DNA from: Affinundibacterium flavidum
GTDB taxonomy: Bacteria > Pseudomonadota > Gammaproteobacteria > Burkholderiales > Burkholderiaceae_D
DNA length: 64,000 nucleotides
Reading direction: 5' to 3'
NCBI RefSeq assembly: GCF_014284175.1
Contig: NZ_JACOGA010000018.1
Location: 62,001 to 126,000 of the forward strand
The notes below the pieces were generated by a model, which was not told the DNA's origin, did not search any database, and was given only the letters and a program-made list of their open reading frames with translations. The position numbers were made by a program, and so were the translations under genes. This document shows positions 1 through 8,256 of the stretch, in pieces (the stretch's first letter is position 1; each line of letters begins with the position of its first letter).

Positions 1-111
1 GGCAGTGAAGGTGACGATCTCGCACTTATAGTTGTCTTGCAACCACTTCAAAATCACGGAAGTATCCAGACCACCGGAATACGCTAAAACTACTTTTTTG
101 ACGTCGCTCAT
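1..111 (-). CDS. argG: Argininosuccinate synthase, N-terminal part (runs off the window)
   Basis: ArgG joins citrulline and aspartate with ATP to give argininosuccinate, the penultimate step of arginine synthesis in the cytoplasm. Only the first 37 codons are visible; the rest lies beyond the left edge. The N-terminus carries the PP-loop ATP-pyrophosphatase motif AYSGGLDTS at residues 9-17, characteristic of this family. The ATG at 111-109 has a purine-rich GAAAG about 7 bases upstream. It follows argF in the same direction after a spacer of about 250 bp containing a large inverted repeat, so it may be co-transcribed with argD-argF or have its own promoter. Confidence 0.93.
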   Translation of the reverse strand, partial: MSDVKKVVLAYSGGLDTSVILKWLQDNYKCEIVTFTA

Positions 112-211
112 AATGTGCTTTCTATTTGCTAAAAGTATGTAAAACGAAAATTTCTATTTTGGGTATTTAAGTTAAATAATCGCAACTATTCAGTCACTAC
201 AAAAAAGTTTA

Positions 212-323
212 AAACCTCTCAACGTCGAGACGCAGAGGCGCGGAGATACGAGGAGAAAATCAGTAAAATCTTCGCTTTTCTCTGCGCCCCTCGGCGCCTC
301 TGCGTCTCGGCGTTGAGGGGTTT
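212..323. repeat. Large imperfect inverted repeat between argF and argG
   Basis: Two arms of about 48 bases (212-259 and 275-323) are near-perfect reverse complements around a 15-base loop. Both contain the core GACGCAGAGGCGC. The RNA from either strand could fold into one long hairpin. It occupies most of the 112-365 spacer. It resembles the dispersed CGCAGAGG-type intergenic repeats of many proteobacterial genomes (family assignment from memory). A single-arm relative lies at 25040-25072. It may attenuate or process the argF-argG transcript, but it lacks a T-run directly after the stem. Confidence 0.75.
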
Positions 324-365
324 GGTTTTTTACTCTTATCAATGAAATTGAATAGTCACAAATAT

Positions 366-1283
366 TCAATTATTGACTTTGCCGATGACTAAATATTCAA
401 GCAAAGCTTTTTGTACGTGCAAGCGATTCTCAGCTTCATCCCAGACCACAGATTGCGGTCCGTCAATCACGCCAGCGGAAACTTCTTCACCACGATGCGC
501 TGGCAAACAGTGCATAAAAATCGCCTCAGGATTGGCGCGAGCCATTTTTGCTTCATCCACAATCCAGCCATCAAAGGCTTTGAGACGGGCTTGATTTTCA
601 GCCTCGTAACCCATGCTGGTCCAGACATCGGTATTGACTGCATCAACGCCAACGCAGGCATCGGATGGATTATCGAACACCGTGTAGTGTTCAGCTTCCA
701 CCGTCACACAAGCAGGATCAATGTCATAACCTTTAGGTGTAGAAATATGCAGATGGAAACCAAAAACTTTCGCCGCCTGCATCCATGAATACAGCATATT
801 GTTGGCATCGCCTATCCACGCCACTTTTTTGCCCGCGATAGAACCGCGATGTTCAATGAAAGTGAACACATCGGCAAATACTTGGCATGGGTGATGCTGA
901 TTGGTTAAACCATTGATGACAGGCACACGGGAATTCGCGGCAAATTTTTCTATCATCTCTTGTTCAAAAGTACGGATCATGATGACGTCACACATGCGTG
1001 ACATAACTTGACCCGCGTCTTCGACAGGCTCGCCACGACCGAGTTGGCTGTCACGGGTATTCAAATAAATCGCCGCACCACCGAGTTGGTGCATGCCCGC
1101 TTCAAAACTCAAACGCGTACGGGTGGAATTTTTTTCAAATACCATGACCAGCGTTCTGTCTAAGAGTGGATGATAAGGTTCGTATTTCTTAAAACGATCT
1201 TTAATGATACGAGCTCTCTGCATCAGATAATCGTATTCATCGAGAGTCAGGTCGGAGACCTGTAAATAATGTTTGATAGCCAT
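366..1283 (-). CDS. argF: Ornithine carbamoyltransferase
   Basis: Transfers the carbamoyl group from carbamoyl phosphate to ornithine to give citrulline. The 305-residue length is typical of the catalytic trimer subunit. The carbamoyl-phosphate loop STRTR is at about residues 53-57, HPCQ at about 132 and the ornithine-side motif HCLP near 260, all intact. The ATG at 1283 lies 26 bp after the argD stop, so argD-argF is very probably one transcription unit. No strong Shine-Dalgarno is visible, which fits translation closely following argD. The 254 bp downstream hold an inverted repeat and then argG. Confidence 0.96.
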   Translation of the reverse strand: MAIKHYLQVSDLTLDEYDYLMQRARIIKDRFKKYEPYHPLLDRTLVMVFEKNSTRTRLSFEAGMHQLGGAAIYLNTRDSQLGRGEPVEDAGQVMSRMCDVIMIRTFEQEMIEKFAANSRVPVINGLTNQHHPCQVFADVFTFIEHRGSIAGKKVAWIGDANNMLYSWMQAAKVFGFHLHISTPKGYDIDPACVTVEAEHYTVFDNPSDACVGVDAVNTDVWTSMGYEAENQARLKAFDGWIVDEAKMARANPEAIFMHCLPAHRGEEVSAGVIDGPQSVVWDEAENRLHVQKALLEYLVIGKVNN

Positions 1284-1309
1284 TTTAAATTTTTACTGAG
1301 ATTGTCGTT

Positions 1310-2527
1310 TTATGATGCCGTCGATGCTGCTGCTTTTTCGTCTATCACCTGTTGGATGACTTTGCTCAACATAGAAATCATGGTGTCGATTTCTTCGTAG
1401 CTGACGTTCAGTGCTGGCATAAAACGGAGTAAATTAGGGCGCGGAGAATTAATCAATAAGCCAATCGGTTCCATATCACGTGCGACTTCAACTAAACGTG
1501 GACCAATGTCGCTGCCTAATTTCAGCGCACGTAATAGGCCTTCGCCGCGTTCGCCTTCCATGCCGAATTGTTCGGAAAGTTTATTGAGCGCTTGACTTAA
1601 GTAGGCTGACTTGGCTTTCACTTCATCGAGAAAGCCCGGTGCGGTTAAGGCCTTTAATACAGCGAGACCGACCGCCGTCATTAGTGGAGCACCGTTGTAT
1701 GTGCCACCTTGATCACCTGGAACAAAGCACGAGACTTCTTCTTTCGCTAGCAAAGCAGCGAGTGGAACACCACCGCCTATGCCTTTGCCCAAAGTCATGA
1801 TGTCTGGTTCGATACCAGAAAGCTGATAGCCGAACAATTCACCGGTACGTCCCATGCCAGTTTGGACTTCATCGACGATTAATAAAATATTGTGTTGCTT
1901 AGTGAGCGCACGCAAAGCTTGCATGAATTCGCGACTTGCAGGAATCACGCCGCCTTCACCTTGAACAGGCTCCAGCATTACCGCCACTGTTTTATCGTTG
2001 ATGAGTTTTTCAACGGAGGCGATATCGTTTAAATCTGCTTTAGGAAAACCTGTTACCTGAGGTGCGAAAATGGTATCCCAGCCCGGTTTGCCGGATGCGG
2101 ACATGGTCGCTAAGGTACGGCCATGAAATCCGTGATCGAAAGTAATGATTTCAAACGCGCCATTTTTATTTTTTTGACCCCATTTGCGCGCTAATTTAAT
2201 CGCACCTTCATTTGCTTCGGCACCGCTGTTAGCAAAAAACACGCGATCAAAGCATGAGTGCTGTGTGAGTTGGTTGGCCAGCTTGATCATGTTTTCATTG
2301 TAGAAAGCAGGAGAAGGATTTAGTAATTTGCCTGCCTGCGCGACGATCGCATCTTCTATACATTTTGGTGAATGACCAAGGCAATTGACTGCCCAGCCCT
2401 GTAAATAATCGAGGTAGCGTTTGCCATTATGGTCAGTCATCCACATGCCTCGGCCCTCGGTAAACACCAACTCAGGACGTGGTGTGATGTACATCAGGGC
2501 GTCGACGTTGTACTGACTAAATTCCAT
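1310..2527 (-). CDS. argD: Acetylornithine aminotransferase
   Basis: A class-III PLP aminotransferase that converts N-acetylglutamate semialdehyde to N-acetylornithine. It may also serve as succinyldiaminopimelate aminotransferase for lysine. The PLP-lysine region LGKGIGGGVP, the cofactor motif IVDEVQTGMGRTG and the Gly-Ala-rich phosphate-binding part SGAEANEGAIKLAR are all present. I place the start at the ATG at 2527 (405 aa) because AAGGAG lies just upstream. The longer in-frame reading to 2605 would add 26 unrelated residues and run into a repeat element. First gene of the argD-argF unit. Confidence 0.94.
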   Translation of the reverse strand: MEFSQYNVDALMYITPRPELVFTEGRGMWMTDHNGKRYLDYLQGWAVNCLGHSPKCIEDAIVAQAGKLLNPSPAFYNENMIKLANQLTQHSCFDRVFFANSGAEANEGAIKLARKWGQKNKNGAFEIITFDHGFHGRTLATMSASGKPGWDTIFAPQVTGFPKADLNDIASVEKLINDKTVAVMLEPVQGEGGVIPASREFMQALRALTKQHNILLIVDEVQTGMGRTGELFGYQLSGIEPDIMTLGKGIGGGVPLAALLAKEEVSCFVPGDQGGTYNGAPLMTAVGLAVLKALTAPGFLDEVKAKSAYLSQALNKLSEQFGMEGERGEGLLRALKLGSDIGPRLVEVARDMEPIGLLINSPRPNLLRFMPALNVSYEEIDTMISMLSKVIQQVIDEKAAASTAS

Positions 2528-2595
2528 TTCAAAACTCCTTAAAGATAAATACAAAGTAGGGTAGAAGATGTTACCGCAGAACTGACATTCATAGA

Positions 2596-2691
2596 ACTTA
2601 CGCAAAACAGTCCCAGCGTTGTTGTCGCCGCCTCGCCGTGCTCAAGCACTGTCTTCGTCGGCACGCCTAGCTGGGACAATTTTGCATAAGT
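2596..2691. repeat. 96-bp inverted-repeat element (MITE- or REP-like) upstream of argD
   Basis: Terminal arms of 22 bases at 2596-2617 and 2670-2691 match as reverse complements at 19 of 22 positions (ACTTACGCAAAACAGTCCC against the complement of the right end). The 52-base interior is GC-richer than the flanks and contains the small palindrome GTGCTCAAGCAC. It contains no ORF of note. It lies between argD and the small unit at 2711-2845. The architecture fits a miniature inverted-repeat element or structured intergenic repeat; no target duplication could be recognised and no second copy was seen in this window. Confidence 0.7.
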
Positions 2692-2710
2692 CCTAATTCA
2701 AACATGCGCA

Positions 2711-2743
2711 AAAAAAAACCACAGGGGTTGAGCCTGTGGTTTT
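2711..2743 (-). terminator. Rho-independent terminator, minus strand
   Basis: An 8-bp stem ACCACAGG/CCTGTGGT with a short loop is followed, on the minus strand, by an uninterrupted run of eight T. No annotated gene of normal size ends here, so it implies a short minus-strand transcript starting between about 2760 and 2900. Confidence 0.8.
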
Positions 2744-2761
2744 ATCGTGACCTTGCTTTTC

Positions 2762-2845
2762 TTACGCGCAAGACTTCCCAGGCTCGGTGTGCGAACTGCG
2801 ACGTCGAGCGATATTTGGGGAAGACATGTCAGTAAAATTTTTCAT
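2762..2845 (-). CDS. Candidate 27-residue ORF or small RNA with its own terminator
   Basis: A short reading frame (MKNFTDMSSPNIARRR...) begins at ATG 2845 and ends 19 bases before the terminator at 2711-2743. A TACACT hexamer resembling a -10 box lies a few bases upstream of the ATG, which would make the mRNA nearly leaderless. No Shine-Dalgarno is present. A second in-frame ATG lies at 2827. It could also lie at the 3' end of the flavoreductase transcript, whose stop is at 2939. I do not recognise the peptide. A short structured RNA is equally possible; the peptide itself is poorly supported. Confidence 0.3.
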   Translation of the reverse strand: MKNFTDMSSPNIARRRSSHTEPGKSCA

Positions 2846-2938
2846 GGGCGTAGTGTAACGGTTTTTTTGCGGTTTTGCGCACTGCAATACTGAAATAAAT
2901 CAAAAAAAATGAAAAATAATTTCATCAATTTAAATAAA

Positions 2939-3967
2939 TTAGTTTTTTGTTAAATCTGCTTCTGAGGTGAAAGCGTCTGCATAAAACTCATCCGCAGGCA
3001 ATTGCGACTTCGCTACAAAGTCGCGTTTTGCTGACTCCACCACGATAGGTGCGCCGCAAGCATAGACTTGATACGTCGATAAATCAGCGTAATCATCGAC
3101 CACAGCTTGATGTACAAAGCCAGTACGACCGTTCCAATTATCTTCATTTTTTGCATCGGAAATCACGGGCGTATATTGGAAATCCTCAAGCTTACTTGCC
3201 CAATCTTCGCACAGTGACTGCATATAGAGATCTTGCGGACGACGACCACCCCAATATAAATGAATTGAGCGCTTAGAGTCGATGTGGATTAAGTGTTCAA
3301 CGATCGCTTTGATTGGGGCGAAGCCCGTGCCTGATGCCAATAAAATCACTGGTTTGTCGGATTCTTCACGTAGATAAAAACTGCCTTGCGGTCCTTCAAA
3401 ACGCATAATGTCGCGCTCTTTGACTGTAGAAAACACTTGATCGGTGAAGTAACCGCCTGGCATGTGGCGCACATGCAAGCTTAGAGGGCCGTCGATATGC
3501 GGCGCATTCGCCAAACTATAACTACGACGTTTCCCATCTTTTAATAGGAATTCTATGTACTGCCCAGCGCGATAATTGAGTTTTTCATTGGCTGGCAATT
3601 GCAACTCAATCAGCATGACGTCATCGGATAATTTTTCCAATTTGGCGATGCGGCTTGGGAGTTTTTTGATGGGATAGTCGTCGTCCGCCAACATTTCGCG
3701 GGCTTCGATGCTGAGATCTGATTGAGGTTTCGCACAGCAGAATAATGCGCCGCCTTGTGCTTCTTCTTCGTCACTTAGCGCTTTTTGTTGATGATTGCCA
3801 TGTACCACTTGTCCGCTGCTGACCTTACCTTTACATGACCCGCACGCACCATTTTTACAGCCGTATGGCAAAATGAGTCCTGCACGTAGGGCAGCCGCCA
3901 ATACGGTTTCATCGCTATCGCAATTAAATTGCCGACCACTTGGTGAGATTGTTACTTGAAACGTCAT
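2939..3967 (-). CDS. Ferredoxin-NAD(P)H flavin reductase (AscD/CDP-6-deoxyglucoseen reductase-like)
   Basis: A 342-residue electron-transfer flavoprotein. An N-terminal plant-type 2Fe-2S domain (residues 1-90, cysteines in GCKNGACGSC and a later FCCAKP) is followed by an FAD-binding barrel with the RSYS motif near 168 and an NAD-binding domain with LLASGTGFAPIKA near 210. The order matches phenol/toluate-monooxygenase reductases and the proteins annotated as CDP-6-deoxy-delta-3,4-glucoseen reductase in Burkholderiales. No dideoxysugar genes are nearby, so the sugar role is doubtful; general NAD(P)H-dependent electron supply is safer. Divergent from the SDR gene at 4009 with only 41 bp between them. 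Confidence 0.85.
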   Translation of the reverse strand: MTFQVTISPSGRQFNCDSDETVLAAALRAGLILPYGCKNGACGSCKGKVSSGQVVHGNHQQKALSDEEEAQGGALFCCAKPQSDLSIEAREMLADDDYPIKKLPSRIAKLEKLSDDVMLIELQLPANEKLNYRAGQYIEFLLKDGKRRSYSLANAPHIDGPLSLHVRHMPGGYFTDQVFSTVKERDIMRFEGPQGSFYLREESDKPVILLASGTGFAPIKAIVEHLIHIDSKRSIHLYWGGRRPQDLYMQSLCEDWASKLEDFQYTPVISDAKNEDNWNGRTGFVHQAVVDDYADLSTYQVYACGAPIVVESAKRDFVAKSQLPADEFYADAFTSEADLTKN

Positions 3968-4008
3968 ACGATTCCTGAATTTAAAAAACTTAAATAAAAT
4001 AAAAACCT

Positions 4009-4935
4009 ATGCAGCAACGCATTTCTGAACTAGTCCGTAGCCCCCAATTTGCAAAACCCCGCTGTTTGATTATTGGCTGCGGCGATGTTGGCATGCGCTT
4101 GTTGCCGCATCTGGTCGATCGTTTTCGGATGTTTGCGGTGACCAGTCAGGGAGCTGCTTCAGAGCGTTTTGCGCAATTGCGTGCGGCGGGCGCTGTTCCT
4201 GTATTTGCCGACTTGGATCAGCCGGATACTTTGAGGCGATTGGCTGGACTTGCAAACTTTATTGTGCACCTGGCACCGCCGCGTAGTGATGGTGAAAATG
4301 ATGTCAGAACACGGCATTTGGCCGCCATTTTACCTGAGAAGGCGCATCTTGTTTATATCAGTACCACGGGGGTGTACGGAGATTGCAGTGGCGCGCAGTT
4401 TGACGAAACGCATTCTTTGAACCCGAATAATGCGAGAGCCAAGCGTCGGGTGTCGGCTGAAGCTATCTTGCGTGCATGGGCAAAGCGACGGGGTGGTCAG
4501 TTGTCCATTTTGCGCGTGCCAGGGATTTATGCGGCGGATCGTTTACCGATTGAACGCTTACGTAAAGCAACGCCGGCCTTGATTGAGGCTGATGATGTGT
4601 ACACCAACCATATCCATGCAGAAGATCTTGCTAACCTGATCAAGTTGGCAATGTTTCGGGCGCGGCCAAATCGTGTTTATCATGCAGTGGATGATAGCGA
4701 TTTGAAAATGGCCGACTATTTTGATCAAGTTGCCGACCATTTTCAATTACCGCGTGCACCACGCTTGCCGAGGCTTGAATTGGAAAAGCAAGTGTCTCCT
4801 ACGCTGTTGTCGTTTATGTCAGAGTCTCGCCGTTTGCGCAATCAAAGGATCAAAGCGGAATTGGGTGCGCGCTTGATGTTTCCTACGGTGGCGGATGCCT
4901 TAAAGCGGATGTCCAATAAGTCTTGTACCACTTAA
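4009..4935 (+). CDS. NAD-dependent epimerase/dehydratase family protein (SDR, YeeZ-like)
   Basis: A 308-residue extended short-chain dehydrogenase-like protein. The N-terminus shows the Rossmann nucleotide-binding pattern IIGCGDVGMRLLPHL at about 21-35. The middle has YISTTGVYGD, equivalent to the catalytic Ser/Thr-Tyr region, although no clear YxxxK is seen. This suggests an atypical SDR that may act as a redox sensor or on an unknown substrate. It starts 41 bp from the divergent flavoreductase. The next gene begins 72 bp downstream on the same strand. Confidence 0.8.
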   Translation: MQQRISELVRSPQFAKPRCLIIGCGDVGMRLLPHLVDRFRMFAVTSQGAASERFAQLRAAGAVPVFADLDQPDTLRRLAGLANFIVHLAPPRSDGENDVRTRHLAAILPEKAHLVYISTTGVYGDCSGAQFDETHSLNPNNARAKRRVSAEAILRAWAKRRGGQLSILRVPGIYAADRLPIERLRKATPALIEADDVYTNHIHAEDLANLIKLAMFRARPNRVYHAVDDSDLKMADYFDQVADHFQLPRAPRLPRLELEKQVSPTLLSFMSESRRLRNQRIKAELGARLMFPTVADALKRMSNKSCTT

Positions 4936-5007
4936 TTGCCGCAATGCGGCAAAGCCCGCTTTGCAGGAGTACAATGTCCATTCTTCTCTATTGAATTTGG
5001 CCTTATC

Positions 5008-5868
5008 ATGTCCTCCCTTGTTTTTAGCCCTGAGCTTAATGTCGATTTGCATTGTCACTCCACCGTTTCTGATGGTGTCCTAGTTCCGGCGGCAGTCGCG
5101 CAGCGTGCGCATGCACAGGGTGTTGATGTTTGGGCACTAACAGATCATGACGAAGTCAGTGGTATCGTCGCTGCACGTGAAGCCGCGACCGATTTGGGCA
5201 TGGATTACGTGACAGGTTTAGAGATTTCCGTTACCTGGGCAAATAAAACTATCCATATTGTTGGCTTGAATATCGATGAAACTAATCCTGATTTAATGGC
5301 AGGATTAGTCAAAACCCGCTCAGGTCGTCAACGTCGAGCAGAAGATATGGCGGCCGATTTGGCGCGCGTTGGTATCCCAAATTGTTATGCCGGTGCTTTG
5401 AAATATGTCGGTAATCCTGATCTGATTTCTCGTTCGCATTTTGCCCGTTACTTAGTTGAAATCGGTGTGTGTGAAGATGTTTCCGCGGTATTTAAAAAGT
5501 ATTTGGCGGATGGTAAACCGGGCTTTGTTCCGCATCGCTGGGCTACATTGACGGAGGCAGTTGGCTGGATACGTGGTGCTGGCGGTGTAGCTGTTGTGGC
5601 GCATCCGGGGCGTTACGATTTAACGCCATTGGCTTTTGACGCTTTTTTTAATCAGTTTAAAAATCTCGGTGGCAAGGCGATTGAAGTCGTGACTGGCAGT
5701 CATACTGTGGATCAATACGATGAATACGCTAAAATCGCCAATCACTACGGATTTATGGCTTCACGAGGTTCGGATTTTCATGCGCCGGACGAGAATTTAC
5801 CCGATTTAGGGCAGCTTCCTGTGCTGGCGAAAGACTTAACGCCTGTCTGGCGTAGTTGGATGAAGTGA
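5008..5868 (+). CDS. PHP-domain phosphoesterase (RNase AM / 3',5'-nucleoside bisphosphate phosphatase)
   Basis: A 286-residue PHP metallophosphatase closely resembling E. coli YciV (RNase AM), which removes 5' nucleotides from short RNAs and hydrolyses 3',5'-bisphosphonucleosides. Metal-binding motifs are intact: DLHCHST at about 11-17, LTDHDE at about 42, GLEIS, ISRSHFARYL, VAHPGRY and GSDFHAP. The ATG at 5008 gives the family length; an upstream in-frame TTG at 4936 directly abuts the previous stop and adds unrelated residues. In E. coli yciV and yciO are neighbours; here htpX lies between them. Confidence 0.9.
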   Translation: MSSLVFSPELNVDLHCHSTVSDGVLVPAAVAQRAHAQGVDVWALTDHDEVSGIVAAREAATDLGMDYVTGLEISVTWANKTIHIVGLNIDETNPDLMAGLVKTRSGRQRRAEDMAADLARVGIPNCYAGALKYVGNPDLISRSHFARYLVEIGVCEDVSAVFKKYLADGKPGFVPHRWATLTEAVGWIRGAGGVAVVAHPGRYDLTPLAFDAFFNQFKNLGGKAIEVVTGSHTVDQYDEYAKIANHYGFMASRGSDFHAPDENLPDLGQLPVLAKDLTPVWRSWMK

Positions 5869-5969
5869 TCCTACTTAGATTGGCGGCACTTGAAATCACA
5901 CTAAACATCAGCATATTGCACTATGCTTAGTCCACAATAGTCTGTTGTTTAGATTTTGGAGAATTGAAT

Positions 5970-6845
5970 ATGAAACGTATCGTCTTATTTTTAGCTACCA
6001 ATATTGCCGTCATGTTAGTCATGACCGTGATTTTGTCGTTGTTGGGTGTGAATAATTATCTGAGCGCTAAAGGTTTGAATCTGGGGGCGTTGGCGGTATT
6101 TTCGCTAATCGTCGGTTTTACTGGTTCTATCTTTTCTTTGCTGATCAGTAAGCCGATGGCGAAATGGTCAACAGGCGCGCGCATGATCGATAATCCTTCT
6201 TCGTCCACGGAGTTTTGGTTAGTCAGCACCGTAAAAACTTTATCTGAGCGTGCAGGTATCGCGATGCCGGAAGTTGCGGTGTATAACGGTGAGCCAAATG
6301 CTTTCGCTACTGGTGCATTTAAGAACTCTGCTTTGGTTGCAGTTTCGACTGGTCTGTTGGAAAGCATGACGAAGGAAGAAGTAGAAGCGGTATTGGGACA
6401 TGAAGTTGCCCACATCGCGAATGGCGATATGGTCACCATGACTCTGATTCAAGGCGTGGTAAATACTTTCGTGGTGTTTTTGTCGCGTATCGCCGCTTAT
6501 GCGGTTGATAGCTTCTTATCGAAAGATGACGAAAACCATACGCCCGGTTTAGGTTTTTATATCGCCTCATTTGTGTTTCAAATTTTGTTTGGTATTGGTG
6601 CATCCTTGATCGTTGCGTGGTTCTCTCGTCAGCGTGAATTCCGGGCTGATGCGGGTGCGGCAAAATTGTTGGGAGATCGTCAGCCTATGATCAACGCGCT
6701 TGCGCGTTTGGGTGGCATGGCGCCGGGCGAGTTGCCACAATCGATGGCAGCGGTTGGTATCAGTGATAAACCAGGTTGGGCGGAATTGTTTTCGACTCAT
6801 CCACCGATGGCGCAACGTATCGCAGCGCTCCAACAACTAAGATAA
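5970..6845 (+). CDS. htpX: Protease HtpX
   Basis: A 291-residue M48 zinc metalloprotease of the inner membrane, involved in quality control of membrane proteins together with FtsH. Two N-terminal membrane segments (about 4-24 and 35-55) precede the zinc motif HEVAH near 139. Two more hydrophobic segments follow, and the third ligand Glu is in REFRADAGAAKL. The ATG at 5970 is preferred over the TTG at 5964 because GGAG at 5958-5961 is 8 bases away, and the N-terminus MKRIVLFLATN matches the family. Confidence 0.95.
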   Translation: MKRIVLFLATNIAVMLVMTVILSLLGVNNYLSAKGLNLGALAVFSLIVGFTGSIFSLLISKPMAKWSTGARMIDNPSSSTEFWLVSTVKTLSERAGIAMPEVAVYNGEPNAFATGAFKNSALVAVSTGLLESMTKEEVEAVLGHEVAHIANGDMVTMTLIQGVVNTFVVFLSRIAAYAVDSFLSKDDENHTPGLGFYIASFVFQILFGIGASLIVAWFSRQREFRADAGAAKLLGDRQPMINALARLGGMAPGELPQSMAAVGISDKPGWAELFSTHPPMAQRIAALQQLR

Positions 6846-6867
6846 ACTAAGAAATTAGTAAGATAAT

Positions 6868-6890
6868 CAACGGAGGCTTAGCCTCCGTTG
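6868..6890. other. Hairpin between htpX and yciO
   Basis: Perfect 10-bp inverted repeat CAACGGAGGC/GCCTCCGTTG with a three-base loop. No T-run follows, so it is a weak terminator at best. It ends 21 bases before the yciO start and could tune read-through or protect the htpX mRNA end. Confidence 0.6.
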
Positions 6891-6911
6891 TCATATTCAC
6901 AGAATTTATTT

Positions 6912-7535
6912 ATGAGCCAATTTTTTCAAATTCATCCCGACAATCCACAGCTACGTTTGATCAAACAAGCAGTACAAATTATTGATCAAGGTGGCATCGT
7001 CGCTTTGCCTACCGATTCTTGTTACGCTCTGGTCTGTCATCTTGATGATAAAGACGCCGTGATGCGTTTGCGCCGAATTCGTGGCGTCGATGAAAAACAT
7101 CATTTGACTTTGTTATGTCGAGATTTGTCGGAAATCGCGCAATATGCCAAGGTTGATAATCGCCAGTTCCGTATGCTGAAAGCCGCAACGCCGGGGGCTT
7201 ATACCTTTATTCTGGAGGCGACCAAAGAAGTACCGCGTCGCTTAAGTCATCCTTCACGTAAAACAATAGGTTTACGTGTACCAGAAAATCAAATTACCCA
7301 CGCTTTGCTAGAAGAACTAAAGCAGCCTTTGCTGGGAACCACTTTGATTTTGCCGGATGAAGATGAACCATTAACCGATCCTGAATTAGTTCGTGCACGT
7401 TTGGAAAAACAAATTGATTTGGTGATTGATGGTGGCGCATGCAGTTTGATTCCAACCACTGTGATTGATATGACACAGGAAATGCCGGAGTTGATTCGTC
7501 AGGGGCGTGGCGATGCGGCATTGTTCGGTTTGTAA
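6912..7535 (+). CDS. yciO: YciO-type Sua5/YrdC family protein
   Basis: A 207-residue protein starting MSQFFQIHPDNPQ, almost the same as E. coli YciO, and of the same length. YrdC-fold proteins bind ATP and double-stranded RNA; the TsaC/Sua5 branch makes threonylcarbamoyl-AMP for tRNA t6A, while YciO has weak activity and a less clear role. Family motifs visible are ALPTDSCYAL near 30 and the KTIGLRVP segment near 118. The ATG at 6912 is chosen by homology; an upstream TTG at 6888 would start inside a hairpin. Confidence 0.92.
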   Translation: MSQFFQIHPDNPQLRLIKQAVQIIDQGGIVALPTDSCYALVCHLDDKDAVMRLRRIRGVDEKHHLTLLCRDLSEIAQYAKVDNRQFRMLKAATPGAYTFILEATKEVPRRLSHPSRKTIGLRVPENQITHALLEELKQPLLGTTLILPDEDEPLTDPELVRARLEKQIDLVIDGGACSLIPTTVIDMTQEMPELIRQGRGDAALFGL

Positions 7536-7590
7536 TTTGTTGGAAGTAGTGCTTTGGCGCAAAAATCAAAATTAAGGATCGATTGAATTT

Positions 7591-8250
7591 ATGGATGCAC
7601 TGATACAAACCATCGCGGTTTATGCGATACCGGTGATATTGGCGATTACTTTGCACGAAGCAGCGCATGCGTATGCGGCGAAATTTTTCGGAGATACGAC
7701 TGCTTATAGTCAAGGCCGCATGAGCTTGAATCCTGTTGTGCATATTGATTTATTTGGTACGATTATTATTCCTGTCGTGCTGTACATAGCAACTGACGGA
7801 CAGTTTTTGTTCGGCTACGCGAAACCAGTACCAGTCAATTTTGGTGCTTTGCGCAAACCTAAACGCGATATGGCTTGGGTGTCTTTAGCCGGACCTGGCG
7901 CAAATTTTCTTATGGCATTTTTGTGGATGATTTTGGCGATTTTGTTGGTGGTATTTAAAGTCGAACACGAATTTTTTTATCGCATGGCGCAAGCAGGTTT
8001 ACTGACCAATTTGGTAATGTTCGCATTTAATCTGTTTCCAATTCCACCTTTAGACGGTGGACGTATCTTGACGAGCTTGCTGCCACATCGTCAGGCATAT
8101 CAATTTGCCAAAATCGAGCCCTATGGTTTCTTCATCGTCATGGCTTTGGTTTATTTTAAAATTTTGCAGTTTTGGATGTATCCATTGATGAATATCGCGC
8201 AGTCAATTTTGCAATTTGTATTGACGCCGTTCACTATGCTATTAAAGTGA
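7591..8250 (+). CDS. Site-2 protease family (M50) membrane metalloprotease
   Basis: A 219-residue multi-pass membrane protein. The zinc motif HEAAH lies in the first membrane segment (about 22-26), and the second active-site signature NLFPIPPLDGGRIL is near 146-159, with the Asp that supplies the third ligand. These are the hallmarks of compact bacterial site-2 proteases that cut within the bilayer. Four to five hydrophobic segments are visible. It lies 55 bp after yciO and 6 bp before the methyltransferase gene, so it is probably co-transcribed with it. Its substrate is unknown. Confidence 0.9.
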   Translation: MDALIQTIAVYAIPVILAITLHEAAHAYAAKFFGDTTAYSQGRMSLNPVVHIDLFGTIIIPVVLYIATDGQFLFGYAKPVPVNFGALRKPKRDMAWVSLAGPGANFLMAFLWMILAILLVVFKVEHEFFYRMAQAGLLTNLVMFAFNLFPIPPLDGGRILTSLLPHRQAYQFAKIEPYGFFIVMALVYFKILQFWMYPLMNIAQSILQFVLTPFTMLLK

Positions 8251-8256
8251 GTTTTT

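Noticed and set aside
2939..3967. A deoxysugar (CDP-ascarylose) pathway role for the flavoreductase
   Set aside because: No other gene of that pathway is in the window and the domain layout is shared by many oxygenase reductases.
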